From Anaerolineae bacterium (GTDB lineage: Bacteria; Chloroflexota; Anaerolineae; JAFGEY01): a stretch of DNA of 20,021 bases. The position numbers and the translations under genes were made by a program. The stretch is from assembly GCA_016931365.1 (NCBI GenBank), contig JAFGEY010000426.1, positions 1 through 20,021 on the forward strand, given 5' to 3'. Below, piece by piece: positions 1 through 7,324 of this stretch. The first letter of the stretch is position 1. Each line of letters begins with the position of its first letter. The notes beneath the pieces are model-generated. The model saw only the letters and a program-made list of their open reading frames with translations. It was not told where the DNA came from and searched no databases.

Positions 1-84
1 CTGCCCATGATCGCTGTTGCTGTGGGTGTATTTGTCGTTCTTTTGCTGGGCATCATTGTGATGACCAAAGCCAGAAAACGTTAA
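1..84 (+). CDS. 3' end of a membrane-anchored ORF (partial or very small protein)
   Basis: The frame is open from base 1 and stops at TAA 82-84. The 27 visible residues are one strongly hydrophobic segment (IAVAVGVFVVLLLGIIVM) followed by a basic tail TKARKR, which looks like a transmembrane helix with a positive-inside anchor. The real start may lie left of the window. The ATG at 7 would give a 25-residue peptide, but no ribosome binding site can be judged there. It lies 22 bases before an SPFH protein that lacks its own N-terminal helix. This segment also resembles the N-terminal anchor of flotillin/stomatin proteins, so it may be a separate anchor subunit, a detached anchor, or the end of an unrelated gene. 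Function is not assigned. Confidence 0.45.
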   Translation: MPMIAVAVGVFVVLLLGIIVMTKARKR

Positions 85-106
85 TTTTTGAAAAAGGAGA
101 GAAAAA

Positions 107-937
107 ATGAGAACAATCGTATCTTTGTTTTACACGCTCAAGCCTTACGAACGGGGCATCCAGGAAACCTTGGGCAAATATTCGCGCTTTATTATGCCTG
201 GATTTGGCATTCAAATCCCTGTTTTGCAGATCATCCGCATACGTGATGTGCGCGAGCACACTATGGACATCCCGCCGCAGCCGGTGATCACCAAGGACAA
301 CGTCGAAATCAATGTCGATGGCGTGATGTGGGTGCGCCCGGCCTCCGACGAGGAGTCGATCAAGCGTACCTTTTACAACATTGACAACTGGAAGCGCGCG
401 GTGATCCAGTTGACGCAGACCAACCTGCGCCAGGAATTTGGCGACTTGACCCTGGACGAGAGCCTGGTGGCGCGCGAGCGCATCGCCAACAACCTGCAAG
501 CGGTACTCAATAAATTTGTCGTCGAGTGGGGGCTGCTGGTCAGCAAGGTCGAGATCATGCTTATCGACCCGCCGGAAGATATCAAGATCGCCATGCACAA
601 GCAGAAAACGGCCGAGCAGGAGCGTCGCTCAATGCGCCTGCTGGCGACCGGTGAGTTTGAGGCCGCCGAGCAGCAAAAGCTGGCTACCATCCAGCGCGCC
701 GAAGGCGAGCGCGAGGCGGCGATCAAGGTCGCTGAAGGCAAGGCCGAAGCGATTCGCCTGGTCAACGAAGCGGCGGAAAAATACTTCCGTGGCAACGCCC
801 AGGCGCTCAAGCAGATCGAGATGACCGAAACGGCGCTGCGCGACAATGCCAAGATCGTCATCACCGAGCACGGCGTCAGCCCGACCCTGCTGATGGGCAA
901 CCTGCCGGTCTCGATCACACCCCGGGATGAAGCTTGA
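107..937 (+). CDS. SPFH/Band 7 (stomatin/slipin-like) protein
   Basis: The 276-residue product has an SPFH/Band 7 domain from about residue 12 (KPYERGIQETLGKY, then PGFGIQIP at 31-38) to about 190. An Ala/Glu/Lys/Arg-rich coiled coil follows at about 165-225 (repeats such as QRAEGEREAAIKVAEGKAEA), with a short C-terminal tail. Family members form ring-like oligomers on the inner membrane face and organise membrane microdomains or proteases. The start is ATG 107, with a strong Shine-Dalgarno sequence AGGAGAG at 95-101. Unusually, only about ten residues precede the domain, with no full transmembrane helix of the usual kind. The ORF just upstream ends in such a helix. The stop codon overlaps the ATG at 937 of the response regulator by one base, so the two are probably co-translated. 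Family assignment is firm; client and role are unknown. Confidence 0.88.
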   Translation: MRTIVSLFYTLKPYERGIQETLGKYSRFIMPGFGIQIPVLQIIRIRDVREHTMDIPPQPVITKDNVEINVDGVMWVRPASDEESIKRTFYNIDNWKRAVIQLTQTNLRQEFGDLTLDESLVARERIANNLQAVLNKFVVEWGLLVSKVEIMLIDPPEDIKIAMHKQKTAEQERRSMRLLATGEFEAAEQQKLATIQRAEGEREAAIKVAEGKAEAIRLVNEAAEKYFRGNAQALKQIEMTETALRDNAKIVITEHGVSPTLLMGNLPVSITPRDEA

Positions 938-1647
938 TGAGTTTGAGACAAACGCACTCCCCCCTCGCCGGTGAGGGGGGAGACGCGATCACTGTGTTTA
1001 TCGTCGACGATCACGATGTGGTGCGCAAAGGGCTACGTTTTTACCTCAGCGCCTACTCCGAGATCAGCATTGTCGGCGAGGCAGGGGACGCCCAAAGTGC
1101 CATCCGGGGCGTGCAGGAACAGGTGCCGGATGTGATCTTGATGGACCTTGTCTTGCCCCTTGCGCCGGGCGCGTTGCCGGTCGATGAGGGCGGCGTGCAG
1201 GCTACGCGCCGCATCCGCGAGGTCAGCCCACATAGCCGGGTGGTGGTGCTGACCAGCTTTACTCAGGACGAATTGATCTTTGCGGCGATCAAGGCTGGCG
1301 CACTGTCGTATCTGCTCAAAGACGCCGATGCGGAGACTGTGCTCCGGGCTATCCGATCGGCCAGTCGAGGAGAGGCAATCCTGCATCCCTTTATCGCCCA
1401 ACGGCTGATGGCTGAAGTGACGGCCCCGGCCAAACACAAAGACCCTATTTCCGAGCTGACCGCACGTGAGGTCGAAGTGCTGCAATTGATCGCCCAAGGG
1501 ATGAGCAATGCCGAGATCGCTGCCGAGTTGGTTGTCACCGAGCGGACGATCAAGGCGCATGTCAGCAATCTGCTGGGTAAACTGCATCTCACTGATCGCA
1601 CTCAGGCAGCGATCTATGCCTGGCGCGAGGGGGTAGTAGACAAATAA
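937..1647 (+). CDS. NarL/LuxR-family response regulator
   Basis: This is a two-component response regulator. The receiver domain starts at IVDDHDVV (acidic pocket about residues 24-25 from ATG 937), with phospho-acceptor Asp about 70 in VILMDLVLP and a conserved Lys in YLLKDAD. A LuxR-type helix-turn-helix follows (LTAREVEVLQLIAQGMSNAEIAAEL, then TIKAHVSNLLGKL). After the phospho-Asp there are a few extra residues (LAPGALPVDEGG) where most NarL proteins have a short loop. The start is uncertain: ATG 937 touches the SPFH stop, TTG 934 is also in frame, and GTG 994 begins exactly at the receiver domain and is preceded by GGGGGGAG at 975-982. The residues between 937 and 994 are largely encoded by a palindrome, which favours GTG 994. 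No cognate kinase is adjacent in the same orientation; the kinase at 2152-4503 is of the HisKA type that usually pairs with other regulator families. Confidence 0.92.
   Translation: MSLRQTHSPLAGEGGDAITVFIVDDHDVVRKGLRFYLSAYSEISIVGEAGDAQSAIRGVQEQVPDVILMDLVLPLAPGALPVDEGGVQATRRIREVSPHSRVVVLTSFTQDELIFAAIKAGALSYLLKDADAETVLRAIRSASRGEAILHPFIAQRLMAEVTAPAKHKDPISELTAREVEVLQLIAQGMSNAEIAAELVVTERTIKAHVSNLLGKLHLTDRTQAAIYAWREGVVDK
957..982. repeat. Perfect 10-bp palindrome at the start of the response regulator
   Basis: CTCCCCCCTC at 957-966 and GAGGGGGGAG at 973-982 form a perfect inverted repeat around the loop GCCGGT. Read in frame it encodes SPLAGEGG, a sequence that looks like a translated dispersed repeat rather than a protein motif. 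The right arm doubles as a possible purine-rich ribosome binding site for GTG 994, so folding in mRNA could mask it. Confidence 0.75.
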
Positions 1648-1659
1648 AGCGTTCGATAG

Positions 1660-1688
1660 TTGCAGATTGTGGGCGTTTGTGCGATAAT
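1660..1688 (+). promoter_or_regulatory. Extended -10 promoter for the three-helix membrane protein
   Basis: GATAAT at 1683-1688 (5 of 6 to TATAAT) is preceded by TGC, giving an extended -10. Seventeen bases upstream is TTGCAG at 1660-1665, a half-match to TTGACA. Transcription would start near 1694, about 40 bases before ATG 1735. It lies in the only gap between the regulator and this gene. Confidence 0.5.
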
Positions 1689-1734
1689 TGACTTTGTGGA
1701 GTGAAGGATAAACTGATTATCGCCAGAGGTTAAG

Positions 1735-2118
1735 ATGAAGAGAACACAACTGCGCTCCGAAATTTCCAAGTTCTTTATGCCGATAGTGATCTTGATTCCA
1801 CTTGTGTTGGTTGGAGTGGGGATATCGTTCTTGATCTGGCCTGGATTTTCGGCCCGTGAGTTCAGTGACCGGGTATCGTTTTGCGGCATCGGTGCGGCAG
1901 TGCTTGCTGCTCTCGGCGTGTTTGCCGCACTGGGATCGTATCGCTCCCTGGGTACGCCCAGCATACTCACTGCGCCCGGCGATGCGCGAGTAGCGCACGA
2001 GCGGGTCGCCGAGCAAATGATGGCGAATGCCAAGCGCTACGGGTTTATCTTTCAAATGCTGTTGGTGATGGCGGTTTGCCTCGGCATCGGTGCGTTAATC
2101 GACCTGGTGTTTGTTTGA
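1735..2118 (+). CDS. Small integral membrane protein, unknown function
   Basis: The 127-residue product has three predicted membrane helices at about 15-35, 48-67 and 103-126. A basic N terminus (MKRTQLRSE) and a polar loop at about 70-100 (SLGTPSILTAPGDARVAHERVAEQMMANAKRY in part) accompany them. I do not recognise the family. The start ATG 1735 has AGAGG at 1725-1729 and follows a plausible promoter, so the gene is probably transcribed on its own. It converges on the histidine kinase gene with only 33 bases between stop codons. The product could be a small envelope or accessory membrane protein; no catalytic motif is visible. Confidence 0.7.
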   Translation: MKRTQLRSEISKFFMPIVILIPLVLVGVGISFLIWPGFSAREFSDRVSFCGIGAAVLAALGVFAALGSYRSLGTPSILTAPGDARVAHERVAEQMMANAKRYGFIFQMLLVMAVCLGIGALIDLVFV

Positions 2119-2129
2119 AGGGTGTCGCA

Positions 2130-2152
2130 GGGGTGCAGCACTGCTGCGCTCC
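2130..2152. terminator. Hairpin between convergent genes, possible bidirectional terminator
   Basis: GCAGC 2135-2139 and GCTGC 2143-2147 pair around loop ACT. The stem can be extended outward with G-C and G-T pairs to 2130/2152, about ten pairs in all. It fills the gap between two converging stop codons. There is no T tract on either strand, so it is not a classical intrinsic terminator and is called only weakly. Confidence 0.3.
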
Positions 2153-4503
2153 TATGGTGTTAATCCGCGTATGTCTGCGGTTCCGTTTTGGGCGGGCAAG
2201 GTCATTAGAAATGTGGTGCCCTTGCCTACCTTGCTTTCCACCCAGATTTCTCCGCCATGCGCCTCGACAGCCAATTTGCAAAAAGGCAGTCCCAGTCCAG
2301 TCCCTTTGCGGCGTCCCTGTACCGAGTCAACCTGCTGGAACTTTTCAAAGAGTCTTGGCAACGCTTCCGGCGGAATGCCCGGCCCCGAGTCACTGACGCC
2401 CAGCAGTAAACCGTCCACATCGAGTTGTCGTCGTGCCCACAACTCGACTCGGCCTTCATCGGGTGTGAACTTGATGGCGTTGTCGAGCAGATTGTTCAGC
2501 ACGCGACCGATCAAGTCGGGATCGATGAACAGGTTAGGTAGGTCTGGGTCAGCATTGATCTCAAGTGTGATCCTGGCCTCGGCAGCCAGCGGGGCCAACC
2601 GAGCGGCAACATCGGACAGCAAATCGCGCGCGACTATGTTTTGGGGATGTATTGGAAGTTGGCCGCTTTCCAGCTTGCCGATGTCAAGCAGTTGGTTGAC
2701 CATATCCAGCATCCGCACGCTGCTGCCCTTGCACATTGAGAGCAACTTGTCGAATTTGTCCTCGTCTTCTTTACCAAAGGTGTATTTCATCAAGTCCAGC
2801 GTGCCCATCACCACTGTAAGCGGCGAACGCAGATCATGAACCAGCATATGGGTTGTATCTTCGCGCAGTCGGGCCAACTCGACCTCTTCGCTGATGTCGC
2901 GGAAAATGAGCAGCCAACCTGAAACCCGGTTTTGCCGGTCTTTGACCGGGGTCAACGTGCGCTCGATGTATCGCTCCGGATTGCCCACAAGAACAATGGC
3001 CTGTTTTTGTTCTAGCGATCCGTCACATAATGTCCCGCAATCGTCGCGTAGGGCCTGTGCTGTGTAACCTATCTTGGCGACCAACCCGGCTGCGTCGTCG
3101 GCACAGTCATCGCCGCCCAGCGGTTGTCCGGCCAGTTCGAGTTGCGCTACACCCAGCAATTCTGAGATTGCCCGGTTTGCCGCAAGCACGCACCATTCAG
3201 GATCGAGCAGCAGAACTCCTTCGCCTGTAGTTCGGAGGATCGAGTCGAGTTCCTGCACGCGGCGTGCCAGTGCTTCATCGGTGCGCGCATACAGGTGGGC
3301 GTTTTGGATGGCGACGGCGGCTTGCGCTGCAATGGTGGTCAGCACGTCGGCATTGGCGGAGGTGTACCGTTCGGTTTCGGAAAAAGATTGGACAGCGATC
3401 ACGCCCAGCGTTTCTTCGCCAGAGAGAAGCGGCACACCCAGCCAGCAGACCGCCGGCGTGCCGATGTGGTCGATGCCCAGGTTACACACCTTTGCTTCCA
3501 CATCCTTTTCGATCAGCAGCGGCTGGCGCGTGTGCAGCACATACTCGGTAAGGCCGTTGCCTGCGCGCCGCGAGTGCCACTGCACGCGTTCACCCTGTTC
3601 AAAGCAGAGAGGAAAAGAGACTTCGTTGCGCTCGGTGTCGTACAAGGCAATGTAAAAGTTTTGCGCAGGCATCAACTGGACGACCTGCTCATGGATCGCT
3701 GCGACGACTGTTTCAACCTGCAAGCTGGCGCTGAGTGCCTGTCCGACAGCTTGCAGGCTGTCCAGTTCTTTGACGCGTTGTCCGAGCCGACGGCTGGTGA
3801 AGGCCAGACTGCGGCTGATCAGGGTGGCGACGATCAGAGCCAGGGCAAACAGCGCAAACTGTATCCAGCCGAGTTGGTTATAGATCAACGCCATCAGTGG
3901 AGCAAAGATGATTGGTGCGCCTTCGTACCACACTAGGCCAGGCAGAAAGCGCAAGTAGGATTGAAAGGGTGCTTTGCCGCGCAGCGCAATGTGAAACCCG
4001 GCGATTACATAGTTCGTACCCAGGTAAGCCAGAGCCAGGGACACAAAGGGAAACAATTGGCGCAGACCAAAAATGTCCAGGGGGGTATCTCCACCCAGAA
4101 CTTCCAGGATCGTCCCCCCAGCCAGGATGCTTAACGTGTGCATTGTAGCGTTGGCGGCAGTCAGGGCGATCAACCTGATTCCGCGCATGTTTGGCTCACC
4201 CAGCCTATGGCCCCAACCATAGCGCACCAGCCCGTGCAGCACCGCGCCGAATAGCGCCGCCCACCCCGCAGGGATCAATCCAACCACCAGATAAGCGGCG
4301 ATGGCCGTCATCGGCATTAGCGAAACAGAACCTTCCGACAAGGGGACGCCAAAAGCGAGGGTGAACACGATCAGCGCACCGAACAAGATGCCGATCAGCA
4401 GGTTGGAGAAACTCGGCAGAGCAGTGACGGTCAGGCCGATCAGGATCGCGGTCGTGATAAACCCCAAGGTGATGGCAATGACATAGCGAGTTATCTGCTT
4501 CAT
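2152..4503 (-). CDS. Membrane sensor histidine kinase (7-8 TM, GAF, PAS, HisKA, HATPase)
   Basis: The 783-residue product starts with a multi-helix membrane sensor region (about residues 5-235). A GAF domain follows at about 255-402 (from LQAVGQALSASLQVETVVAAI to AAQAAVAIQNAHLY). Next is a PAS domain at about 415-540, beginning ELDSILRTTGEGVLLLD and ending GWLLIFRDISEE. The HisKA domain has phospho-acceptor His556 in HDLRSPL. The catalytic ATPase domain has N box NNLLDNAIKF (670-679), G1 DSGPGI (705-710) and G2 GTGLGL (734-739). All catalytic boxes are intact. The start at 4503 lacks a good Shine-Dalgarno sequence (only AGAAAG-like purines), but a fitting promoter lies about 43 bases upstream. 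No regulator gene is adjacent on this strand, so it may act as an orphan kinase or signal to the distant regulator. Its stimulus is unknown; the membrane region or GAF domain presumably senses it. Confidence 0.93.
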   Translation of the reverse strand: MKQITRYVIAITLGFITTAILIGLTVTALPSFSNLLIGILFGALIVFTLAFGVPLSEGSVSLMPMTAIAAYLVVGLIPAGWAALFGAVLHGLVRYGWGHRLGEPNMRGIRLIALTAANATMHTLSILAGGTILEVLGGDTPLDIFGLRQLFPFVSLALAYLGTNYVIAGFHIALRGKAPFQSYLRFLPGLVWYEGAPIIFAPLMALIYNQLGWIQFALFALALIVATLISRSLAFTSRRLGQRVKELDSLQAVGQALSASLQVETVVAAIHEQVVQLMPAQNFYIALYDTERNEVSFPLCFEQGERVQWHSRRAGNGLTEYVLHTRQPLLIEKDVEAKVCNLGIDHIGTPAVCWLGVPLLSGEETLGVIAVQSFSETERYTSANADVLTTIAAQAAVAIQNAHLYARTDEALARRVQELDSILRTTGEGVLLLDPEWCVLAANRAISELLGVAQLELAGQPLGGDDCADDAAGLVAKIGYTAQALRDDCGTLCDGSLEQKQAIVLVGNPERYIERTLTPVKDRQNRVSGWLLIFRDISEEVELARLREDTTHMLVHDLRSPLTVVMGTLDLMKYTFGKEDEDKFDKLLSMCKGSSVRMLDMVNQLLDIGKLESGQLPIHPQNIVARDLLSDVAARLAPLAAEARITLEINADPDLPNLFIDPDLIGRVLNNLLDNAIKFTPDEGRVELWARRQLDVDGLLLGVSDSGPGIPPEALPRLFEKFQQVDSVQGRRKGTGLGLPFCKLAVEAHGGEIWVESKVGKGTTFLMTLPAQNGTADIRGLTP

Positions 4504-4552
4504 CCGATTGGCTTTCTATGCATGTGGAAACCGATACAGTCCAGCCATGTAC

Positions 4553-4581
4553 AGTATATCATTCCTTGTTCAAAGCGGCAA
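4553..4581 (-). promoter_or_regulatory. Promoter of the histidine kinase gene
   Basis: On the minus strand TTGCCG (4581-4576) and TATACT (4558-4553) are separated by exactly 17 bases, and TGA just before the -10 gives an extended element. Transcription would start near 4546, leaving a leader of about 43 bases. It lies three bases from the -35 of the opposing tRNA promoter. Confidence 0.6.
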
Positions 4582-4584
4582 AAT

Positions 4585-4613
4585 TTGAATAAAACATTGC
4601 TTTGTGCTATAAT
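4585..4613 (+). promoter_or_regulatory. Promoter of tRNA-Ser
   Basis: TTGAAT at 4585-4590 and a perfect TATAAT at 4608-4613 are 17 bases apart, with TGC directly before the -10. The predicted start near 4620 lies about 7 bases before the mature tRNA 5' end. This is the best -10 box in the window and fits a stable-RNA promoter. Confidence 0.8.
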
Positions 4614-4626
4614 CTACCTTGTTTTT

Positions 4627-4716
4627 GGAGAGGTAGCATAGTCCGGCCTAATGCGCGCGCCTGGAGAGCGCGTGTACCGAAAGGTACCGTGGGTTCAAAT
4701 CCCACCCTCTCCGCCA
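4627..4716 (+). tRNA. tRNA-Ser (anticodon GGA), CCA encoded
   Basis: A complete class II cloverleaf can be folded by hand. The acceptor GGAGAGG 4627-4633 pairs fully with 4706-4712. The D arm GCAT/ATGC is at 4636-4639/4651-4654. A five-pair anticodon stem 4656-4660/4668-4672 holds the loop CTGGAGA with anticodon GGA at 4663-4665. The long variable arm is GTACC-GAAA-GGTAC, and the T arm GTGGG-TTCAAAT-CCCAC is at 4689-4705. Discriminator G4713 is followed by an encoded CCA. Anticodon and long variable arm both indicate serine, reading UCC and UCU codons. Confidence 0.97.
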
Positions 4717-4720
4717 GATC

Positions 4721-4754
4721 AAAAAGCACCGCACACCGCAAGCGGTGCTTTTTT
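4721..4754 (+). terminator. Intrinsic terminator of the tRNA gene
   Basis: A-rich arm 4721-4732 pairs over about 12 bases with 4742-4753. The GC-rich core is GCACCGC/GCGGTGC with a 9-base loop, and the stem ends in a run of six T. It begins four bases after the CCA end and ends 31 bases before the next start codon. Confidence 0.9.
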
Positions 4755-4770
4755 AGTAACCCGCCCGGGC

Positions 4771-4775
4771 AGGAG
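4771..4775 (+). promoter_or_regulatory. Ribosome binding site deciding the glycosyltransferase start
   Basis: AGGAG lies 10 bases before GTG 4786. The same frame stays open upstream through the terminator and into the tRNA, so this site is what places the true start at 4786 rather than at ATG 4651. Confidence 0.7.
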
Positions 4776-4785
4776 CCAACCACTG

Positions 4786-7317
4786 GTGACACACACACGT
4801 CGATGGACGAACGGGCTGTCCGTTTTTTTGCTTTTGCTGACCTTTGCCCAGTTGTTGGGAAAAGCAGCGCCGACAGCGCGCGAGCAGGAAGGCATCGCGC
4901 GAGGATATGCCTATCTGTCACTGGAGGCGCGCCTCGCCGATCAGACTCCGCTGCTGGCTCACCTTTTGTCTGCTTTGCCTCTGGCATTGATTCCCGATCT
5001 CAAGATGCCGTTTGATGATCCCGCATGGCTTACGGCTGATCCCCTGAACATCGGCGATCAAATCTTGTGGCGGCTCGGCAACGATCCAGAGTTGATCCTT
5101 TTTTTGGCGCGGCTGCCTAATGCGTTTTTGACCCTGATGTTGGCGGCGTTTGTTTATCGTTGGGCGGGTGAATTGTATGGGCGGTGGGCCGGGTTGTTGA
5201 GTCTGCTGTTCTGCGCGTTCGACCCTAACCTGTTGGCGCACGGCCGGCTGGCAACGGCGGACATAACACTTACCGTTTGGGTGCTGATTGCAACCTATTG
5301 GCTATGGCGGCTCCTCGACCGGCCCAACGTGCTCTATATCTTTATGAGTGGCATTTTTCTGGGGCTTGCTCTGGCGACCAAGTTTCTGGCCTGGGTTTGT
5401 TTTCCCATCGGTGCGTTGTTTTTATTGGGACGTGCTTGGCGATCGGAGCCGTACCGCCTGACCGTGCGGCTGCCGCTGGTCGCCTCTTTGTCCGGCAAGA
5501 CGCGCGCCAGTCGATTAGCCTGGCTGCTGGCCTGTACCGTGATTATTATCGTCATTGTCCTGTTTACAGTGTGGGGTGTGTATGGGTTCGAGATCGGCGA
5601 GTTGGGTGGTGTCCGTGTGCTTGCGGCAAGTTATTTCGCTCAGTTGCAGCGTGCGCCCACACCTTTTGAGCCGGAGGGCGTGGTGAACTCGGTGAGTTCG
5701 TCGAACTCGCAAAGCGCGATGCATTTTTTGCGTGGTGAGCTGTACGTCGGGCGGAGATGGGCCTATTTGCTCGTTTCCTTTTTGCTCAAGACGCCGCTGC
5801 CAGTGTTTGCGTTTGTAGTGGCGGCTCTTTTCGCGTCACTGGCGCGGCGAACCTGGTGGCGCGATCTGTTTGTGCTGCTTTTTCCTGTGATTTTGATCGG
5901 CCTTGCTGTGTCCAGCCAGGTCAATGCCGGATATCGCTACATTTTGCCTGCGCTGCCTTTTGTGTTGATCTATGCTGGCTCGGCGATGACTTTGATCGGC
6001 GAGCGGTTCCAAGGTGAACGGGCTTTCGCGCGTCATTTTCCGCTACTCAGCCTCGTTATCGCGTTGTTGGGCTGGCAGGTTTTTGGCACGTTGAGCGTTG
6101 CGCCTCACTACCTGGCCTATTTCAACGAAATTGCCGGCGGCCCGGAGAACGGCTGGCAAGTGCTGATCGATCAAGACCTCGATCGTGGACAGGCACTAGG
6201 CGATCTGAAGGAGTGGCTGGATCGCCAGGACGCGGCCTTGGTCGAGCAGACGCAAAGCATCCGTCTGGCTTACCAGGGTGTCGCTGATCCAGCTTTTTAC
6301 GGCATCAATTTTGAGCCACTGCCTGCGTCGACCGACACCTGGGAGACACGACGCTCCTTTTATCCCGCCGACCCTGCGCCCGGCATCTATGCGATCAGTG
6401 TCAATAGCCTGCAAGGTCTGCATCTGTCCGAGCCCGATACCTATGCCTGGTTCCGCCAGCGCCAGCCTATTGCCAAGGTCGGCTATTCGATTTTCATATA
6501 CCAGGTACCGCGCACCGGCGACCTGCCCGGCGTGGTGAGCCTCTCCGGCTTGCAGGCAAGTGAAATCCTCCTGAGCGATTATCAAGAGCTTTTTGGCACC
6601 AATGACATTCAGTTCAAGTGGTTCGACGCGGCCCGCTCGTTTATTTTCCCGGCGCAGGAGGGTGTGAATATCTACGCGCTGATTGCCGGGAATGGCGATC
6701 CTGTACAGTTGGTAGCACCGGTGCCGGGAGAACTATCGACAGCTCAAGTGTATACCGGGTCAAACGGGTTGCCTTATTCGGCCGTCCGCGCGCATTTTTC
6801 GGCGGGCGAGGTTGCCGAAGCGGTTCTTGCGAGCGCTGTGTCGACGCCAGTGTGGTGGAGCCCGGCGATCACTTTTTTGCCTGGCGATCCAGAGGCGCAT
6901 GCCGAACGGCTAGTCCTGCCCGTCGATTTCGACCGACGTATCGAGCTGCTGGGATATTCGATGCCATCGAGCAAATTAGGCCCAGGCGAGACCTGGGAAC
7001 TGCTGACCTGGTGGCGTGTGTTACGTAATGATGGTACACCGCTCAAGATGTTCGTCCACTTTATTGATGGGCAAAGCAAGCTCCTGAGCGGCGACGACCG
7101 GTTGGATGTGCCTGTTGATGGCTGGGAAGCAGGCGATGTCTTTTATCAAATACAGCGTATTACGGTACCAAATGATGCTCCGCCGGGAATCTACCAGGTT
7201 GAATTGGGTTTGTACGACGCACGTACGGTCGACCGGCTAGCGGTGCGGGCGAGCGGCTATGCAATCGCCGACCGTGTGCTGCTGACGCCGCTGCGGGTGG
7301 ATACATTCGAGAGGTGA
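4786..7317 (+). CDS. GT39/PMT-type (GT-C) membrane glycosyltransferase
   Basis: The roughly 843-residue membrane protein is of the dolichyl/undecaprenyl-phosphate-sugar-dependent glycosyltransferase type (PMT/ArnT clan, GT-C fold). Many hydrophobic segments fill the N-terminal half. Family-like motifs include FDPNLLAHGRLATADITLT in the early loop region, NAGYRYILPALPF late in the membrane part, and the block HYLAYFNEIAGGPENGW followed by LIDQDLDRGQALGDLKEWL. The C-terminal third is extracellular and soluble. It ends in a beta-sandwich-like stretch with LLGYSMP, TWWRV, FVHFID and PPGIYQVELGLYD that recurs in this kind of protein. The start is GTG 4786 with AGGAG; an upstream ATG lies inside the tRNA and is rejected. 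The only promoter seen upstream is that of the tRNA, so read-through is possible. Donor and acceptor are unknown. Seven bases separate it from the methyltransferase gene. Confidence 0.82.
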   Translation: MTHTRRWTNGLSVFLLLLTFAQLLGKAAPTAREQEGIARGYAYLSLEARLADQTPLLAHLLSALPLALIPDLKMPFDDPAWLTADPLNIGDQILWRLGNDPELILFLARLPNAFLTLMLAAFVYRWAGELYGRWAGLLSLLFCAFDPNLLAHGRLATADITLTVWVLIATYWLWRLLDRPNVLYIFMSGIFLGLALATKFLAWVCFPIGALFLLGRAWRSEPYRLTVRLPLVASLSGKTRASRLAWLLACTVIIIVIVLFTVWGVYGFEIGELGGVRVLAASYFAQLQRAPTPFEPEGVVNSVSSSNSQSAMHFLRGELYVGRRWAYLLVSFLLKTPLPVFAFVVAALFASLARRTWWRDLFVLLFPVILIGLAVSSQVNAGYRYILPALPFVLIYAGSAMTLIGERFQGERAFARHFPLLSLVIALLGWQVFGTLSVAPHYLAYFNEIAGGPENGWQVLIDQDLDRGQALGDLKEWLDRQDAALVEQTQSIRLAYQGVADPAFYGINFEPLPASTDTWETRRSFYPADPAPGIYAISVNSLQGLHLSEPDTYAWFRQRQPIAKVGYSIFIYQVPRTGDLPGVVSLSGLQASEILLSDYQELFGTNDIQFKWFDAARSFIFPAQEGVNIYALIAGNGDPVQLVAPVPGELSTAQVYTGSNGLPYSAVRAHFSAGEVAEAVLASAVSTPVWWSPAITFLPGDPEAHAERLVLPVDFDRRIELLGYSMPSSKLGPGETWELLTWWRVLRNDGTPLKMFVHFIDGQSKLLSGDDRLDVPVDGWEAGDVFYQIQRITVPNDAPPGIYQVELGLYDARTVDRLAVRASGYAIADRVLLTPLRVDTFER
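5694..5708. repeat. Short palindrome GAGTTCG-T-CGAACTC
   Basis: GAGTTCG 5694-5700 and CGAACTC 5702-5708 are perfect inverted copies around one base. GAACTC at 5685-5690 adds a second overlapping palindrome. The site lies inside the glycosyltransferase gene and encodes Ser-rich residues (SSSNSQ). The 11-mer TCGAACTCGCA at 5701-5711 recurs at 15092-15102 and 19107-19117. Confidence 0.6.
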
Positions 7318-7324
7318 GTAGTCA

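Noticed and set aside
4651..4785. Upstream extension of the glycosyltransferase frame, starting at an ATG
   Set aside because: It begins inside tRNA-Ser and runs through the terminator. GTG 4786 with AGGAG fits the first membrane helix.
4627..4786. Integration site (att) at the tRNA-Ser gene
   Set aside because: There is no integrase gene, no duplicated tRNA 3' end and no phage-like genes on either side.
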